Position numbers and translations under genes: made by a program. Positions 16,680-23,993 of a DNA stretch of 64,000 nucleotides are shown piece after piece. Source of the DNA: Streptomyces sp. LUP30. Lineage in GTDB: Bacteria > Actinomycetota > Actinomycetes > Streptomycetales > Streptomycetaceae. The stretch is taken from assembly GCF_001746365.1 (NCBI RefSeq), contig NZ_MJAJ01000016.1:61832-125831 (forward strand), written 5' to 3'. Position 1 is the first letter of the stretch. Each line of letters begins with the position of its first letter. The notes under the pieces were generated by a model. The model saw nothing but the letters and a program-made list of their open reading frames with translations, made no database searches and was not told where the DNA came from.

Positions 16680-17086
16680 CCGGTGCCCCCTTCGTCCCTG
16701 ACCCCAGTGTCTGACGTGCGCGGATCGACCACGTTCGCACCCGAACCCACGGTCGTCAACACGGCGGCCCCACCGGCTTGTTGCCTCCGGCCCCTCCTTC
16801 CCTTCCCCGGGCCGGCTTCCCCCCTTGCCGCTTCCCGGTTCCGGCCGGCCCCGCCCCCGCCCGAGTGCGGAATCGCATATACCGGTCATCTCGGCCAACC
16901 AGGTGACCGGGTGGGCGGCGCTGCGCCGATTGGGTACCCGAGCGGTGGGACCGTACAGGCGTTGCTGGAAGTCCCGGCGCGCGTGTGGCCCACCGAACCG
17001 CCGGACACCCGTGCGCTGCGGGAACTCTCCGTACCGCGGGAAGCCCCGGCACCGACGGAAGAAGAACAGCAGCAGGAAGGCTGGAC
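16680..17086. other. Intergenic region with a gene remnant
   Basis: 407 bases between divergent genes. The first 190 bases hold no recognisable feature apart from the GAAGGGGG ribosome site of the dehydrogenase. The middle carries a short fragment of an Asp/Glu-racemase-family gene (separate entry). The end carries the AGGAAGG site of the next gene. Confidence 0.6.
16879..16956 (+). pseudogene. C-terminal remnant of an Asp/Glu racemase/maleate isomerase-family gene
   Basis: Plus-strand translation of these 78 bases gives IPVISANQVTGWAALRRLG followed by TRAVGPY. It aligns without gaps to the C-terminus of the intact gene just downstream (KPVLTANQVTVWEALRLTD). There is no start codon, ribosome site or N-terminal domain, and the frame continues into unrelated codons. 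Two related genes probably stood in tandem and the first has been mostly deleted. Confidence 0.65.
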
Positions 17087-17818
17087 ATGACCGCACTCGG
17101 TTTCCTCTACCCGGGCCACTCGGCCGAGGACGACTACCCCCGCATCGAGCAGCTCCTGGGCAGCGACATCCGGGTGGACCTCGTCCACACGGACGTCGTG
17201 GAGGACACGCACCGGGTCGACGCGCTACAGCAGATGGGCGCGCCCGAGCGGCTCGCCAAGGGCGTCGAGGAGTTGCGGCTCGCCGGCGCCGAGGCGGTCG
17301 TGTGGGCCTGCACGAGCGGCGGCTTCGTGCACGGCTGGGACGGCGCCCAGGAGCAGGTGCGCACCCTGGCCACCACCGCGGGGATGCCGGCCTCCTCCAC
17401 CTCCTTCGCCTTCGTGCACGCGGCCCGTGAGGTCGGGGCCGCACGGGTCGCCGTCGCCGCGACCTACCCGGACGACGTGGCCGCGCTGTTCGCCGGTTTC
17501 CTGCGGGCCGGCGGCCTGGAGGTGACCGGCGTCCGCAGCGCCGGGATCGTCACCGCGGCCGAGGTCGCCGCCTGGGGCGAAGGCGAGGTGCTCGCTCTGG
17601 CGCGGGCGGCCGACACGCCCGAGGCCCAGGCGGTCGTGCTGCCCGGCACCGCCCTGCACACCGCCGCCTGTCTGCCGGCGCTGGAGAAGGAGCTCGGCAA
17701 GCCGGTCCTGACCGCCAACCAGGTCACGGTCTGGGAAGCGCTGCGGCTGACGGACCGCCGCGTCCACGCGCCGGGGCTCGGCGCGCTGTTCGTCCGGGAG
17801 CCGATCGTGCAGGTCTGA
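17087..17818 (+). CDS. Asp/Glu racemase / maleate cis-trans isomerase family protein
   Basis: A 243-residue protein of the family that includes maleate isomerase, arylmalonate decarboxylase and Asp/Glu racemases. The first half has the active-site loop VVWACTSGGF (Cys about 68). The second half should carry the partner Cys in a SCxxLRT-like loop, but here it reads LPGTALHTAA, so the second Cys is replaced by Gly. The conserved end is KPVLTANQVTVWEALR. Start ATG 17087 with AGGAAGG 6-12 bases upstream. A single-Cys protein should not be a classical two-base racemase; an isomerase or decarboxylase using a related substrate is possible. Confidence 0.8.
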   Translation: MTALGFLYPGHSAEDDYPRIEQLLGSDIRVDLVHTDVVEDTHRVDALQQMGAPERLAKGVEELRLAGAEAVVWACTSGGFVHGWDGAQEQVRTLATTAGMPASSTSFAFVHAAREVGAARVAVAATYPDDVAALFAGFLRAGGLEVTGVRSAGIVTAAEVAAWGEGEVLALARAADTPEAQAVVLPGTALHTAACLPALEKELGKPVLTANQVTVWEALRLTDRRVHAPGLGALFVREPIVQV

Positions 17819-17903
17819 TCTCCGGACCGGACGGGAATAAGCGGGGACAGCCTCCTGTTAGTGCGACGAGGACGGACACACGGTCGACGACAGGAGGACC
17901 CCC

Positions 17904-19127
17904 GTGGCGGCGGACGAGACGGCGGCGGACGCGACGGCGCCCAGGGCGACGGCGACCGAAAGGCCGACGGCCGAAAGGCCGGCGACCGGGACGGCGGGGG
18001 CAGGGACGACGGCGGACGGGACGCCGGCGACCGGTGTCGCGGCCTCGGACGAGATCCGGGGTTCGGCGCGGGGGAGTGCTCCGGTCCCCCTGTCCGTGCT
18101 GGACCTGGTCACCGTCGGCTCCGGCCGGACCGCCACCGACGCCCTGCGCACCAGTGTCGAGCTCGCGAAGTTCACCGAGTCGCGCGGCTTCCACCGCTAC
18201 TGGGTCGCCGAGCACCACTCCATGCCGGGCGTCGCGTCCTCCTCGCCCGCCGTGATCCTCGCGCACCTCGCCGCGCACACCGAGCGCATCCGGCTCGGCT
18301 CGGGCGGTGTCATGCTGCCCAACCACGCGCCCCTCGTCATCGCCGAGCAGTTCGGGACCCTGGAGGCGCTGGCCCCGCACCGCATCGACCTGGGACTCGG
18401 CCGCGCTCCGGGCACCGACGGCGCGACGGCCGCCGCCCTGCGCCGGTCAGCCACTCTGAACGAGGGCGCCGACGACTTCCCCGAGCAGCTCGCCGAGCTC
18501 ACCCGCTTCCTGGACGACGACTTCCCCGACGGTCACCGCTACCGCCGGATCCACGCCATCCCCGGCCCGGTCCAGGGCTCCTCCCCGGGCGGGGTGCAGT
18601 CGCCGCACCGGCCGCCGGTCTGGCTGCTCGGCTCCTCCGGCTTCAGCGCCCGGCTGGCCGGACTGCTCGGTCTGCCCTTCGCCTTCGCGCACCACTTCTC
18701 CGCGCAGAACACCGTCCCCGCCCTCGACCTGTACCGGGAGTCCTTCCGGCCGTCGGCGGTGCTCGCCGAGCCCTACGCGCTGATCGGCGTCTCCGTGCTC
18801 GCCGCCGACGACGAGCGCGAGGCCCGCCGCCAGGTCCTGGCCACCGGCGTCAACATGGTCCGGCTGCGCACCGGCCGCCCCGGCCTGTTCCCCTCCCCCG
18901 AGGAGGCGGAAGCCTACGAACTCGGCCCGATGGAGCGGGAGTTCGTCGACTCCTGGACCGCGAACATCATCCACGGCACCGCCGACGAGGTCCGCACCGG
19001 CCTCGACGGCCTCCACAAGCGCACCGGCGCCGACGAGTTGATGCTCACCAGCCATGCCCACCGGGGCGAGCTGCGCCTGCGCTCCTACGAACTGGTCGCC
19101 GACGCCTACGGGTTGCCGACGGCGTAG
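17904..19127 (+). CDS. LLM-class flavin-dependent oxidoreductase (luciferase-like)
   Basis: A 407-residue protein. Start GTG 17904 with AGGAGG 6-11 bases upstream. The bacterial-luciferase-like TIM barrel begins at about residue 60 (PLSVLDLVTVGSGRTATDAL). It contains RYWVAEHHSMPGVASSSPAV, IRLGSGGVMLPNHAPLVIAEQF and DLGLGRAPGTDG, the usual flavin/FMN2-binding landmarks. The first 58 residues are an Ala/Thr/Asp-rich low-complexity extension not needed for the fold. The 3' end overlaps the convergent c-di-GMP gene by 22 bases. Probable monooxygenase; substrate unknown. Confidence 0.88.
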   Translation: MAADETAADATAPRATATERPTAERPATGTAGAGTTADGTPATGVAASDEIRGSARGSAPVPLSVLDLVTVGSGRTATDALRTSVELAKFTESRGFHRYWVAEHHSMPGVASSSPAVILAHLAAHTERIRLGSGGVMLPNHAPLVIAEQFGTLEALAPHRIDLGLGRAPGTDGATAAALRRSATLNEGADDFPEQLAELTRFLDDDFPDGHRYRRIHAIPGPVQGSSPGGVQSPHRPPVWLLGSSGFSARLAGLLGLPFAFAHHFSAQNTVPALDLYRESFRPSAVLAEPYALIGVSVLAADDEREARRQVLATGVNMVRLRTGRPGLFPSPEEAEAYELGPMEREFVDSWTANIIHGTADEVRTGLDGLHKRTGADELMLTSHAHRGELRLRSYELVADAYGLPTA

Positions 19128-20992
19128 GTCTGCGTTCCGGAGCCCTCCGCGGACTGCGTTCCGGTTTCCGCTCCCAGCAACTCGGAGATGCGCTCCGGTG
19201 ACACCGGGCGGGAGTACAGCCACCCCTGCCCGGTGTCGCAGCCGATGCTGCGCAGCCGGGTCGCCTGCGCGGACGTCTCCACGCACTCGGCGGTGACGGT
19301 GAGTCCCAGCCGGTGGGCGAGGTCGATCATCGCCTCGACGACGACCTGGTCGGCCGGGTTCGGCGGGGCGGCCCCTTCCTTGTCGCTCTCGTACTGGAAG
19401 CCGCGCACGAAGGACCCGTCCAGTTTCAGCACCGACACCGGCAGCCGGCTCAGGTAGGCGAGATTGGAGTAGCCGGTGCCGAAGTCGTCGATGGCGATCC
19501 CCACACCCATCTCGCTGAGCGCCTGCAACGCCTGCAACGGCCGTCCCGCCGAGCCCATCACCGCCGACTCGGTCAGCTCCAGCTGCAGCAGACGCGGGGG
19601 GAGCCCGGTCTCGGCGAGGATCTTCGCCACGTCCGCCACCAGGTCGGAGTCCCACACCTGCCGGACCGCCACGTTGACGCTGACGAACAGCGGCGGCTCG
19701 TCGGGGTTGTCCAGCTGCCACTGCCGGGCCTGCCGGCACGCGGTGGCCAGAACCCATCGCCCGAGCGGGACGATCGAGCCGTCCTCCTCGGCCAGCGCGA
19801 CGAACCGATTCGGCGACAGCAGACCGAACCGGGGGTGGTCCCAGCGCACCAACGCCTCCACCCCGCGCAGCCGGCCGTCCGACATGCCGACCAGTGGCTG
19901 GTAATCGAGGCGGAACTCACCGCGCTCGATGGCGGGCCGCAGTGTGGAGGCCAGGGCCTGCCGGGTCATCAGATGGGCGTTGCGCTCGGGGTCGAAGAGC
20001 GTCCAGCGGTCCTTGCCGTCCACCTTCGCCCAGTACAGGGTCGTGTCCGCGGCCTGCATCAGTCCGGTCGCGGTCGTGCCGGCCGCGTGCCGCTCCACGA
20101 CGCCGATCGAGGCGGAGACGGCCAGCCGGTGTCCGGCCAGGTCGAAGGGCGCCTGGAGCGCCTTGAGCACGCACTCGGCCAGGTCGGCGAGCTGATCGGT
20201 GCCGGTGGAGTCCTCGACGAGCAGGGCGAACTCGTCGCCGCCGAGCCGGGCCACCAGCGGCACGCTCGGCCGGGTCTGCCCGGCCGCGGCGGCGCACTCC
20301 GTCAGCCGCTGGGCGACGGCGGTCAGCAGCCGGTCGCCGACGCGGTGACCGAGGGTGTCGTTGACGGCCTTGAAACCGTCGAGGTCCAGGTAGCACAGGC
20401 CGATCCGGCCGGTCCCGCTCTGCTCGTACGCCTCCGCCTCCAGCGCGGCCGACACCCGCTCGAAGAAGAGGGTGCGGTTGGGCAGCCGCGTCACCGGGTC
20501 GTGCATCTGCAGGTGGCGCAGTCTGGCCTGCAGGTCACGATGGGCGCTGACGTCGGTGACGGACAGCAGCACGCCGGGTTCGTCCGCGTCGAGCGGGGAG
20601 ACCGTGATCTGCGTCCACAGCGAGCGGCCGTCGGGCTGCTTCAGCCGCCGGCTGCAGCGCAGTTTCGCCCGTCGGCCGCGCAGCACCTCCCGGTAGGCGT
20701 GCCAGGTCCGGGCGTCGGAGGCCAGGTCCAGCAGGTCGGAGGCGACCCGCCCGGCCAGCCCCGTGCCGCTGCCTCCGCTGCCGAGCAGCGCGCCGAACGC
20801 GTCGTTGGCGTCGACGATGCGACCCTCGCTGTCGACGACGGCCATGGCGAGGGGCGCCGCGCCGAAGACGGAACGGTAGGCCGGCGGCTGGGGGCCCGGC
20901 GATCCGCTTTCCGTACTGTCGATGTCACTCTCTGTGACGGCTGACCGGTCGAGGTCTGCCGCGGGCGTCGGCCCTTCGGACGTTCCGCTCAC
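19106..20992 (-). CDS. cdgA: PAS-GGDEF-EAL cyclic di-GMP protein, probable CdgA
   Basis: A 628-residue soluble protein. GTG 20992 is chosen because GGGAG lies 7-11 bases upstream; the frame is open far upstream without family similarity. Domains in order: PAS (about 35-150; YRSVFGAAPLAMAVVDSEG), GGDEF (about 160-330; intact RLGGDEFALL and DGFKAVNDTLGHRVGD) and EAL (about 350-600; GVEALVRWDHP, ELTESAVM, IDDFGTGYS, KLDGSFVRG). Both catalytic signatures are intact, so it could make or degrade c-di-GMP, the ligand of the developmental repressor BldD. Domain order and placement in the conserved core suggest CdgA. No transmembrane segment is seen. Confidence 0.85.
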   Translation of the reverse strand: MSGTSEGPTPAADLDRSAVTESDIDSTESGSPGPQPPAYRSVFGAAPLAMAVVDSEGRIVDANDAFGALLGSGGSGTGLAGRVASDLLDLASDARTWHAYREVLRGRRAKLRCSRRLKQPDGRSLWTQITVSPLDADEPGVLLSVTDVSAHRDLQARLRHLQMHDPVTRLPNRTLFFERVSAALEAEAYEQSGTGRIGLCYLDLDGFKAVNDTLGHRVGDRLLTAVAQRLTECAAAAGQTRPSVPLVARLGGDEFALLVEDSTGTDQLADLAECVLKALQAPFDLAGHRLAVSASIGVVERHAAGTTATGLMQAADTTLYWAKVDGKDRWTLFDPERNAHLMTRQALASTLRPAIERGEFRLDYQPLVGMSDGRLRGVEALVRWDHPRFGLLSPNRFVALAEEDGSIVPLGRWVLATACRQARQWQLDNPDEPPLFVSVNVAVRQVWDSDLVADVAKILAETGLPPRLLQLELTESAVMGSAGRPLQALQALSEMGVGIAIDDFGTGYSNLAYLSRLPVSVLKLDGSFVRGFQYESDKEGAAPPNPADQVVVEAMIDLAHRLGLTVTAECVETSAQATRLRSIGCDTGQGWLYSRPVSPERISELLGAETGTQSAEGSGTQTYAVGNP

Positions 20993-21307
20993 CGCTCGCT
21001 CCCGCAGTGCACTCGATCTCTGTCCGTGCAGGAAAGTCTGCCGATCATAGTGGCTGCCCCCGGACCCGCGCAGCCACTGCCCAGTGTCCCGGAACAACCC
21101 ACCCTTCTGACAGATCGTTTCTGCCCGCACCTGGCCCCGTTCTGAGGGTGGGCGACCGCTTGTGACGTTCCGTGAGAATTCCGGGGGTGTCGGGGTGATG
21201 CCCGATTCCCGCCGCCTCACTCGTCTGGGGCAGACAAACAGGGCGTAGTACGACAAATTCACACAGGCTGGGTGGCGGTGTCCCGTGAACCGCACCCGGA
21301 GGTCTCT
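20993..21307. promoter_or_regulatory. Divergent promoter region, cdgA / metalloprotease
   Basis: 315 bases upstream of two genes. It contains a BldD-like palindrome (separate entry) and A/T-richer stretches (TCATAGTGG near 21045 and ACGACAAATTCACACA near 21250) suitable for promoters. No open frame with a ribosome site lies in it. Confidence 0.5.
21163..21176. promoter_or_regulatory. BldD-box-like sequence
   Basis: TGACGTTCCGTGAG. Against the published BldD consensus (tnACnCwGnGTnAn) it keeps the half-sites TGAC and GTGA and misses two central positions. It is 171 bases before the cdgA start and 132 bases before the metalloprotease start. BldD control of cdgA is established in S. coelicolor, which makes the match plausible, not proven. 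Confidence 0.4.
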
Positions 21308-22597
21308 GTGCCGCGTCTGCCGCGACCCGTGCGACTGTTCCCCTACCCCCGGCTGCGCAGTACCGCGGCCGTGTTCACCACCCTCTCGGCGCTCGCCGCG
21401 ACCTCCCTGATCGGCGGGCCCTCGGTCGCCGGGCCCTACTCCGCCGCGCCCTGCGCCTTGGCCCGCACCGACGCCCACCACTCGGAGGGCCTGGACACCT
21501 GGAACACCGCCTACCCCCGCCCGACGCGCGCCCTCGACGCGGTCATGGTCTTCCTGTCCTTCCCGGACTGGACCCCCATGGCGTCCCCCGCCGAACTGGC
21601 CGCCGATCACTTCCCCGCCACCAGCCGCTTCTTCCGGCAGGCCTCCTACGGCAGGTTCAGCCTGCGCGCACACCCGCTCAAGCGGTGGATCCGCATGCCG
21701 AAGCCGTCCACCGCGTACGCCATACAGCGCGACTGGAGTGCCGCCGGCCGGGCCGCCTATCTGCGCGACGCGCTCGCCGCGGCCGACCCGCACGTCGACT
21801 TCTCCCGCTACGACCTCGTCTACTTCGTGGCCGACCCCGACGCGCCCGGCGTCGACTCGGACGCGACGAAGGTCGTCAACCTGCAGACGCCGCTGCACGC
21901 CGACGGCACGGACATCCCCCGCGTGGTCACCGTCTTCGAGAAGCACCCCCCGGACCGGCTGGTCCTCGCCCACGAGACCGGCCACGTCTTCGACCTGCCC
22001 GATCTCTATCACCGGCCCGCCGACGGCAAGGGCGACTGGGACACCTACGTCGGCGACTGGGACCTGATGGGCAGCCAGTTCGGTCTCGCCCCGGACCTGT
22101 TCGCCTGGCACAAGTGGAAGCTGGGCTGGCTGGACGACCGACAGGTGGTGTGCGTGCGGGGCCCGGGCCCGACGCGGCTCACCCTGGAACCGCTCGCCGC
22201 CGGCCCCGGAGTGCCGGTCACCCGCGCCGCCGGCCCGCCGGCCTTCGGGCTCGGCGGCGGCGTCAAGCTCGCGGTGGTGCGCACCGGCCCCGACAGTGCG
22301 CTCGCCTTCGAGGTGCGCGCCCCGGTGGGCGACGACAGCGCGGCCTGCCGCTCCGGCATCCTCGTCTACCGCGTCAGCAGCGGGGCCCGCTCCGGCCGTG
22401 GCCCCGTGGAGGTGCTCGACGCCCATCCACGCACCGAGGCCTGCTGGGAGAACTCCGTCTACCCGCCCCTCGCGGACGCCCCGGTGGGCCTCGGCGAGAG
22501 CTTCACCGTCCCCGGGAACGGCGTCCGCGTGGACGTGGAGGGGCGCACGCCTTCGGGCGAGTGGACGGTGAAGATCACACCGGGCGTGAACCTCTGA
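21308..22597 (+). CDS. Secreted M6-like zinc metalloprotease
   Basis: A 429-residue exported protein. GTG 21308 is preferred because GGAGG lies 6-10 bases before it. A signal peptide (basic start, hydrophobic stretch about 17-40) ends near the AGPYSAAP region. The zinc motif is LAHETGHVFDLPDLY (HExxH form HETGH), followed by WDLMGSQFGLAPD, the Met-turn region of immune-inhibitor-A/M6-type proteases, then AWHKWKLGWL. The C-terminal part is beta-rich. Expected to act as an extracellular endopeptidase. It ends 25 bases before a bidirectional terminator shared with tRNA-Lys copy 3. Confidence 0.85.
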   Translation: MPRLPRPVRLFPYPRLRSTAAVFTTLSALAATSLIGGPSVAGPYSAAPCALARTDAHHSEGLDTWNTAYPRPTRALDAVMVFLSFPDWTPMASPAELAADHFPATSRFFRQASYGRFSLRAHPLKRWIRMPKPSTAYAIQRDWSAAGRAAYLRDALAAADPHVDFSRYDLVYFVADPDAPGVDSDATKVVNLQTPLHADGTDIPRVVTVFEKHPPDRLVLAHETGHVFDLPDLYHRPADGKGDWDTYVGDWDLMGSQFGLAPDLFAWHKWKLGWLDDRQVVCVRGPGPTRLTLEPLAAGPGVPVTRAAGPPAFGLGGGVKLAVVRTGPDSALAFEVRAPVGDDSAACRSGILVYRVSSGARSGRGPVEVLDAHPRTEACWENSVYPPLADAPVGLGESFTVPGNGVRVDVEGRTPSGEWTVKITPGVNL

Positions 22598-22621
22598 GAG
22601 CGCGCCCGTGCCGGACATGCG

Positions 22622-22651
22622 AGAGGCCCCTCGCTTCCGCGAGGGGCCTCT
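22622..22651. terminator. Bidirectional terminator, metalloprotease / tRNA-Lys copy 3
   Basis: Perfect 13-bp stem (AGAGGCCCCTCGC, loop TTCC, complement at 22639-22651) between the plus-strand protease stop and the 3' end of the minus-strand tRNA. It is the most regular of the three tRNA-Lys terminators. Confidence 0.85.
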
Positions 22652-22659
22652 GCCGTCTG

Positions 22660-22733
22660 TGCGCCGCCAGGGACTCGAACCCCGGACCCGCTGATTAAGA
22701 GTCAGCTGCTCTAACCAACTGAGCTAGCGGCGC
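22660..22733 (-). tRNA. tRNA-Lys(CTT), copy 3
   Basis: Identical to the copies at 4041 and 10375. Its first ten bases overlap the 3' end of the same-strand gene upstream (22724-23311), whose stop codon is the TAG at tRNA positions 8-10. The 5' flank CTGCTGAC is shared with copy 1. Confidence 0.97.
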
Positions 22734-23311
22734 CTGCTGACGTCGTAGACCTTAGCATCCTGGTCGGGGGGAGGAGAAATCGATATGCGCACCGCCGAGC
22801 GGGCCGCCCGGACCGCCGCCCACAGCAGGATTTCGGGGCCCGGCAGCCAGGGATGACGGGTGTCCGGGGCCACCACCCACCGGGTGGCGCACCCGGCGCC
22901 CGAGGGGGTGAGCGCGGGCACGGTCACCGCGTCCCCGGTCCCGTGGCACAGCAGTGGCGGCACGGTCGAGGTGCGGCCCTCCCGGCGGCCGTCGACGCCC
23001 CACTCCTCCCACTCCAGCAGTGAGGGCAGCCGCTGGGCGGTGCCCGGCGCGGCGAACAGCAGCGTGCGTCCGCGGAACGCGGCCACCGGGCCGGAGCCCG
23101 GCCCCTCGGCCCACAGCCGGTCGAGCATCAGCCGTCCGAACATCGAGGGCGCGCTGACGATGTCGAACACCGAGCCGCACGGCAGGACCACCGGGGCCCG
23201 TGGGCGCTCCTCCCAGAGGGCGAGCGTGCTGCGCGGATACGTTCCGGCGGACGCCAGCCAGGCCGCGCCGTCCGGGGTGACGCCGAGAGGTTCGTCGTAT
23301 GCGCTGCTCAT
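22724..23311 (-). CDS. Primase-polymerase-like small protein ending inside tRNA-Lys
   Basis: A 195-residue protein from ATG 23311 with a weak purine-rich upstream site (GGGGG). The pattern VVLPCGSVFDIVSAP, LLFAAPGTAQRLPSL and RWVVAPDTRHPWLPGPEILL resembles the Streptomyces family labelled bifunctional DNA primase/polymerase N-terminal-like. Those small members lack the acidic catalytic residues of real prim-pols, and no DxD-type triad is obvious here. The final codons reach into the tRNA and the stop TAG is part of the mature tRNA. Related in pattern to the 130-residue product at 31706. Function unknown. Confidence 0.65.
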   Translation of the reverse strand: MSSAYDEPLGVTPDGAAWLASAGTYPRSTLALWEERPRAPVVLPCGSVFDIVSAPSMFGRLMLDRLWAEGPGSGPVAAFRGRTLLFAAPGTAQRLPSLLEWEEWGVDGRREGRTSTVPPLLCHGTGDAVTVPALTPSGAGCATRWVVAPDTRHPWLPGPEILLWAAVRAARSAVRISISPPPDQDAKVYDVSRRR

Positions 23312-23472
23312 GCCCCCAGGTCTACCTGGAGTGAACGGTCGATTTCACAGGGTTGCCGGAAACCGGGACGCCGGGTGCGGGGGAGGAGTATCTTGCCCGC
23401 CCGGCATATGCCAGAGGGTGGATGCGGCTCGGCCCGGCGCCCAGGCGCCCAGGCGGCCGGGTGTTCAACGGC

Positions 23473-23841
23473 TCAGACCGGGTCGGCGTGGCCCCGGCCC
23501 TCGGAGTCGCCCCGCAACAGATCACGGCCGAACTCGACCATCTTCTTCGCGTAGTCCTCGGTCCACTCGGCCCGCTCGGCGATGTCCGCCGCGGTCAGCC
23601 GGTCGAAGCGGCGCGGATCGGCGAGCTGCGCGGCCGCCATGGCCTGGAACTCCACCGCTCGGTCGGCCGCCGCACGGAACGCGAGCGTCAGCTCCGTCGC
23701 CCGCGCCAGCAGCGCCCCCGGATCGTCTATCGACTCCAGGTCGAAGAAGTGTTCCGGATCACCGGTCGCCTCGGCGGGCTCGAAGAGCAGGGGCGCGGGG
23801 CGTAGCCGCGGTTCGTTCCGACGCGGCGTGGGCTCCGCCAT
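23473..23841 (-). CDS. Small acidic hypothetical protein downstream of the helicase operon
   Basis: A 122-residue protein from ATG 23841, with GAGGAGG 9-15 bases upstream. An unstructured Pro/Arg/Glu-rich N-terminus is followed by an all-helical region (about 40-110): DPGALLARATELTLAF, AVEFQAMAAAQLADP, DRLTAADIAERAEWTEDYAKKMVEFGRDLL. The last segment reads like a helix-turn-helix. No enzyme motif. It lies 152 bases after the helicase gene on the same strand, so it may be a separate unit. I do not recognise a family. Confidence 0.6.
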   Translation of the reverse strand: MAEPTPRRNEPRLRPAPLLFEPAEATGDPEHFFDLESIDDPGALLARATELTLAFRAAADRAVEFQAMAAAQLADPRRFDRLTAADIAERAEWTEDYAKKMVEFGRDLLRGDSEGRGHADPV

Positions 23842-23993
23842 GTCTCGGCCTCCTCGTACGGTTCGGATGACGCCACAGGTGGACAGCACCGGTGGAGTGG
23901 ACCACCTTCCATTGTCCCCCGGTGACGCAAGAGCCATTCGGCCCCGGACTCTCAAGCCCCGAACGCCCCCGGATGTTCCCGGCCCCGTGGGAC

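Noticed and set aside
20993..22618. 540-codon upstream extension of the c-di-GMP gene
   Set aside because: It lies antisense to the metalloprotease and has no recognisable domain. GTG 20992 with its ribosome site gives a standard PAS-GGDEF-EAL protein.
22724..23311. Truncated or frameshifted gene ending at the tRNA by accident
   Set aside because: The protein reads through to the end in the family pattern (LPGPEILLWAAVRAA) shortly before the tRNA, so only a short tail is added; kept as an intact gene with an unusual stop.
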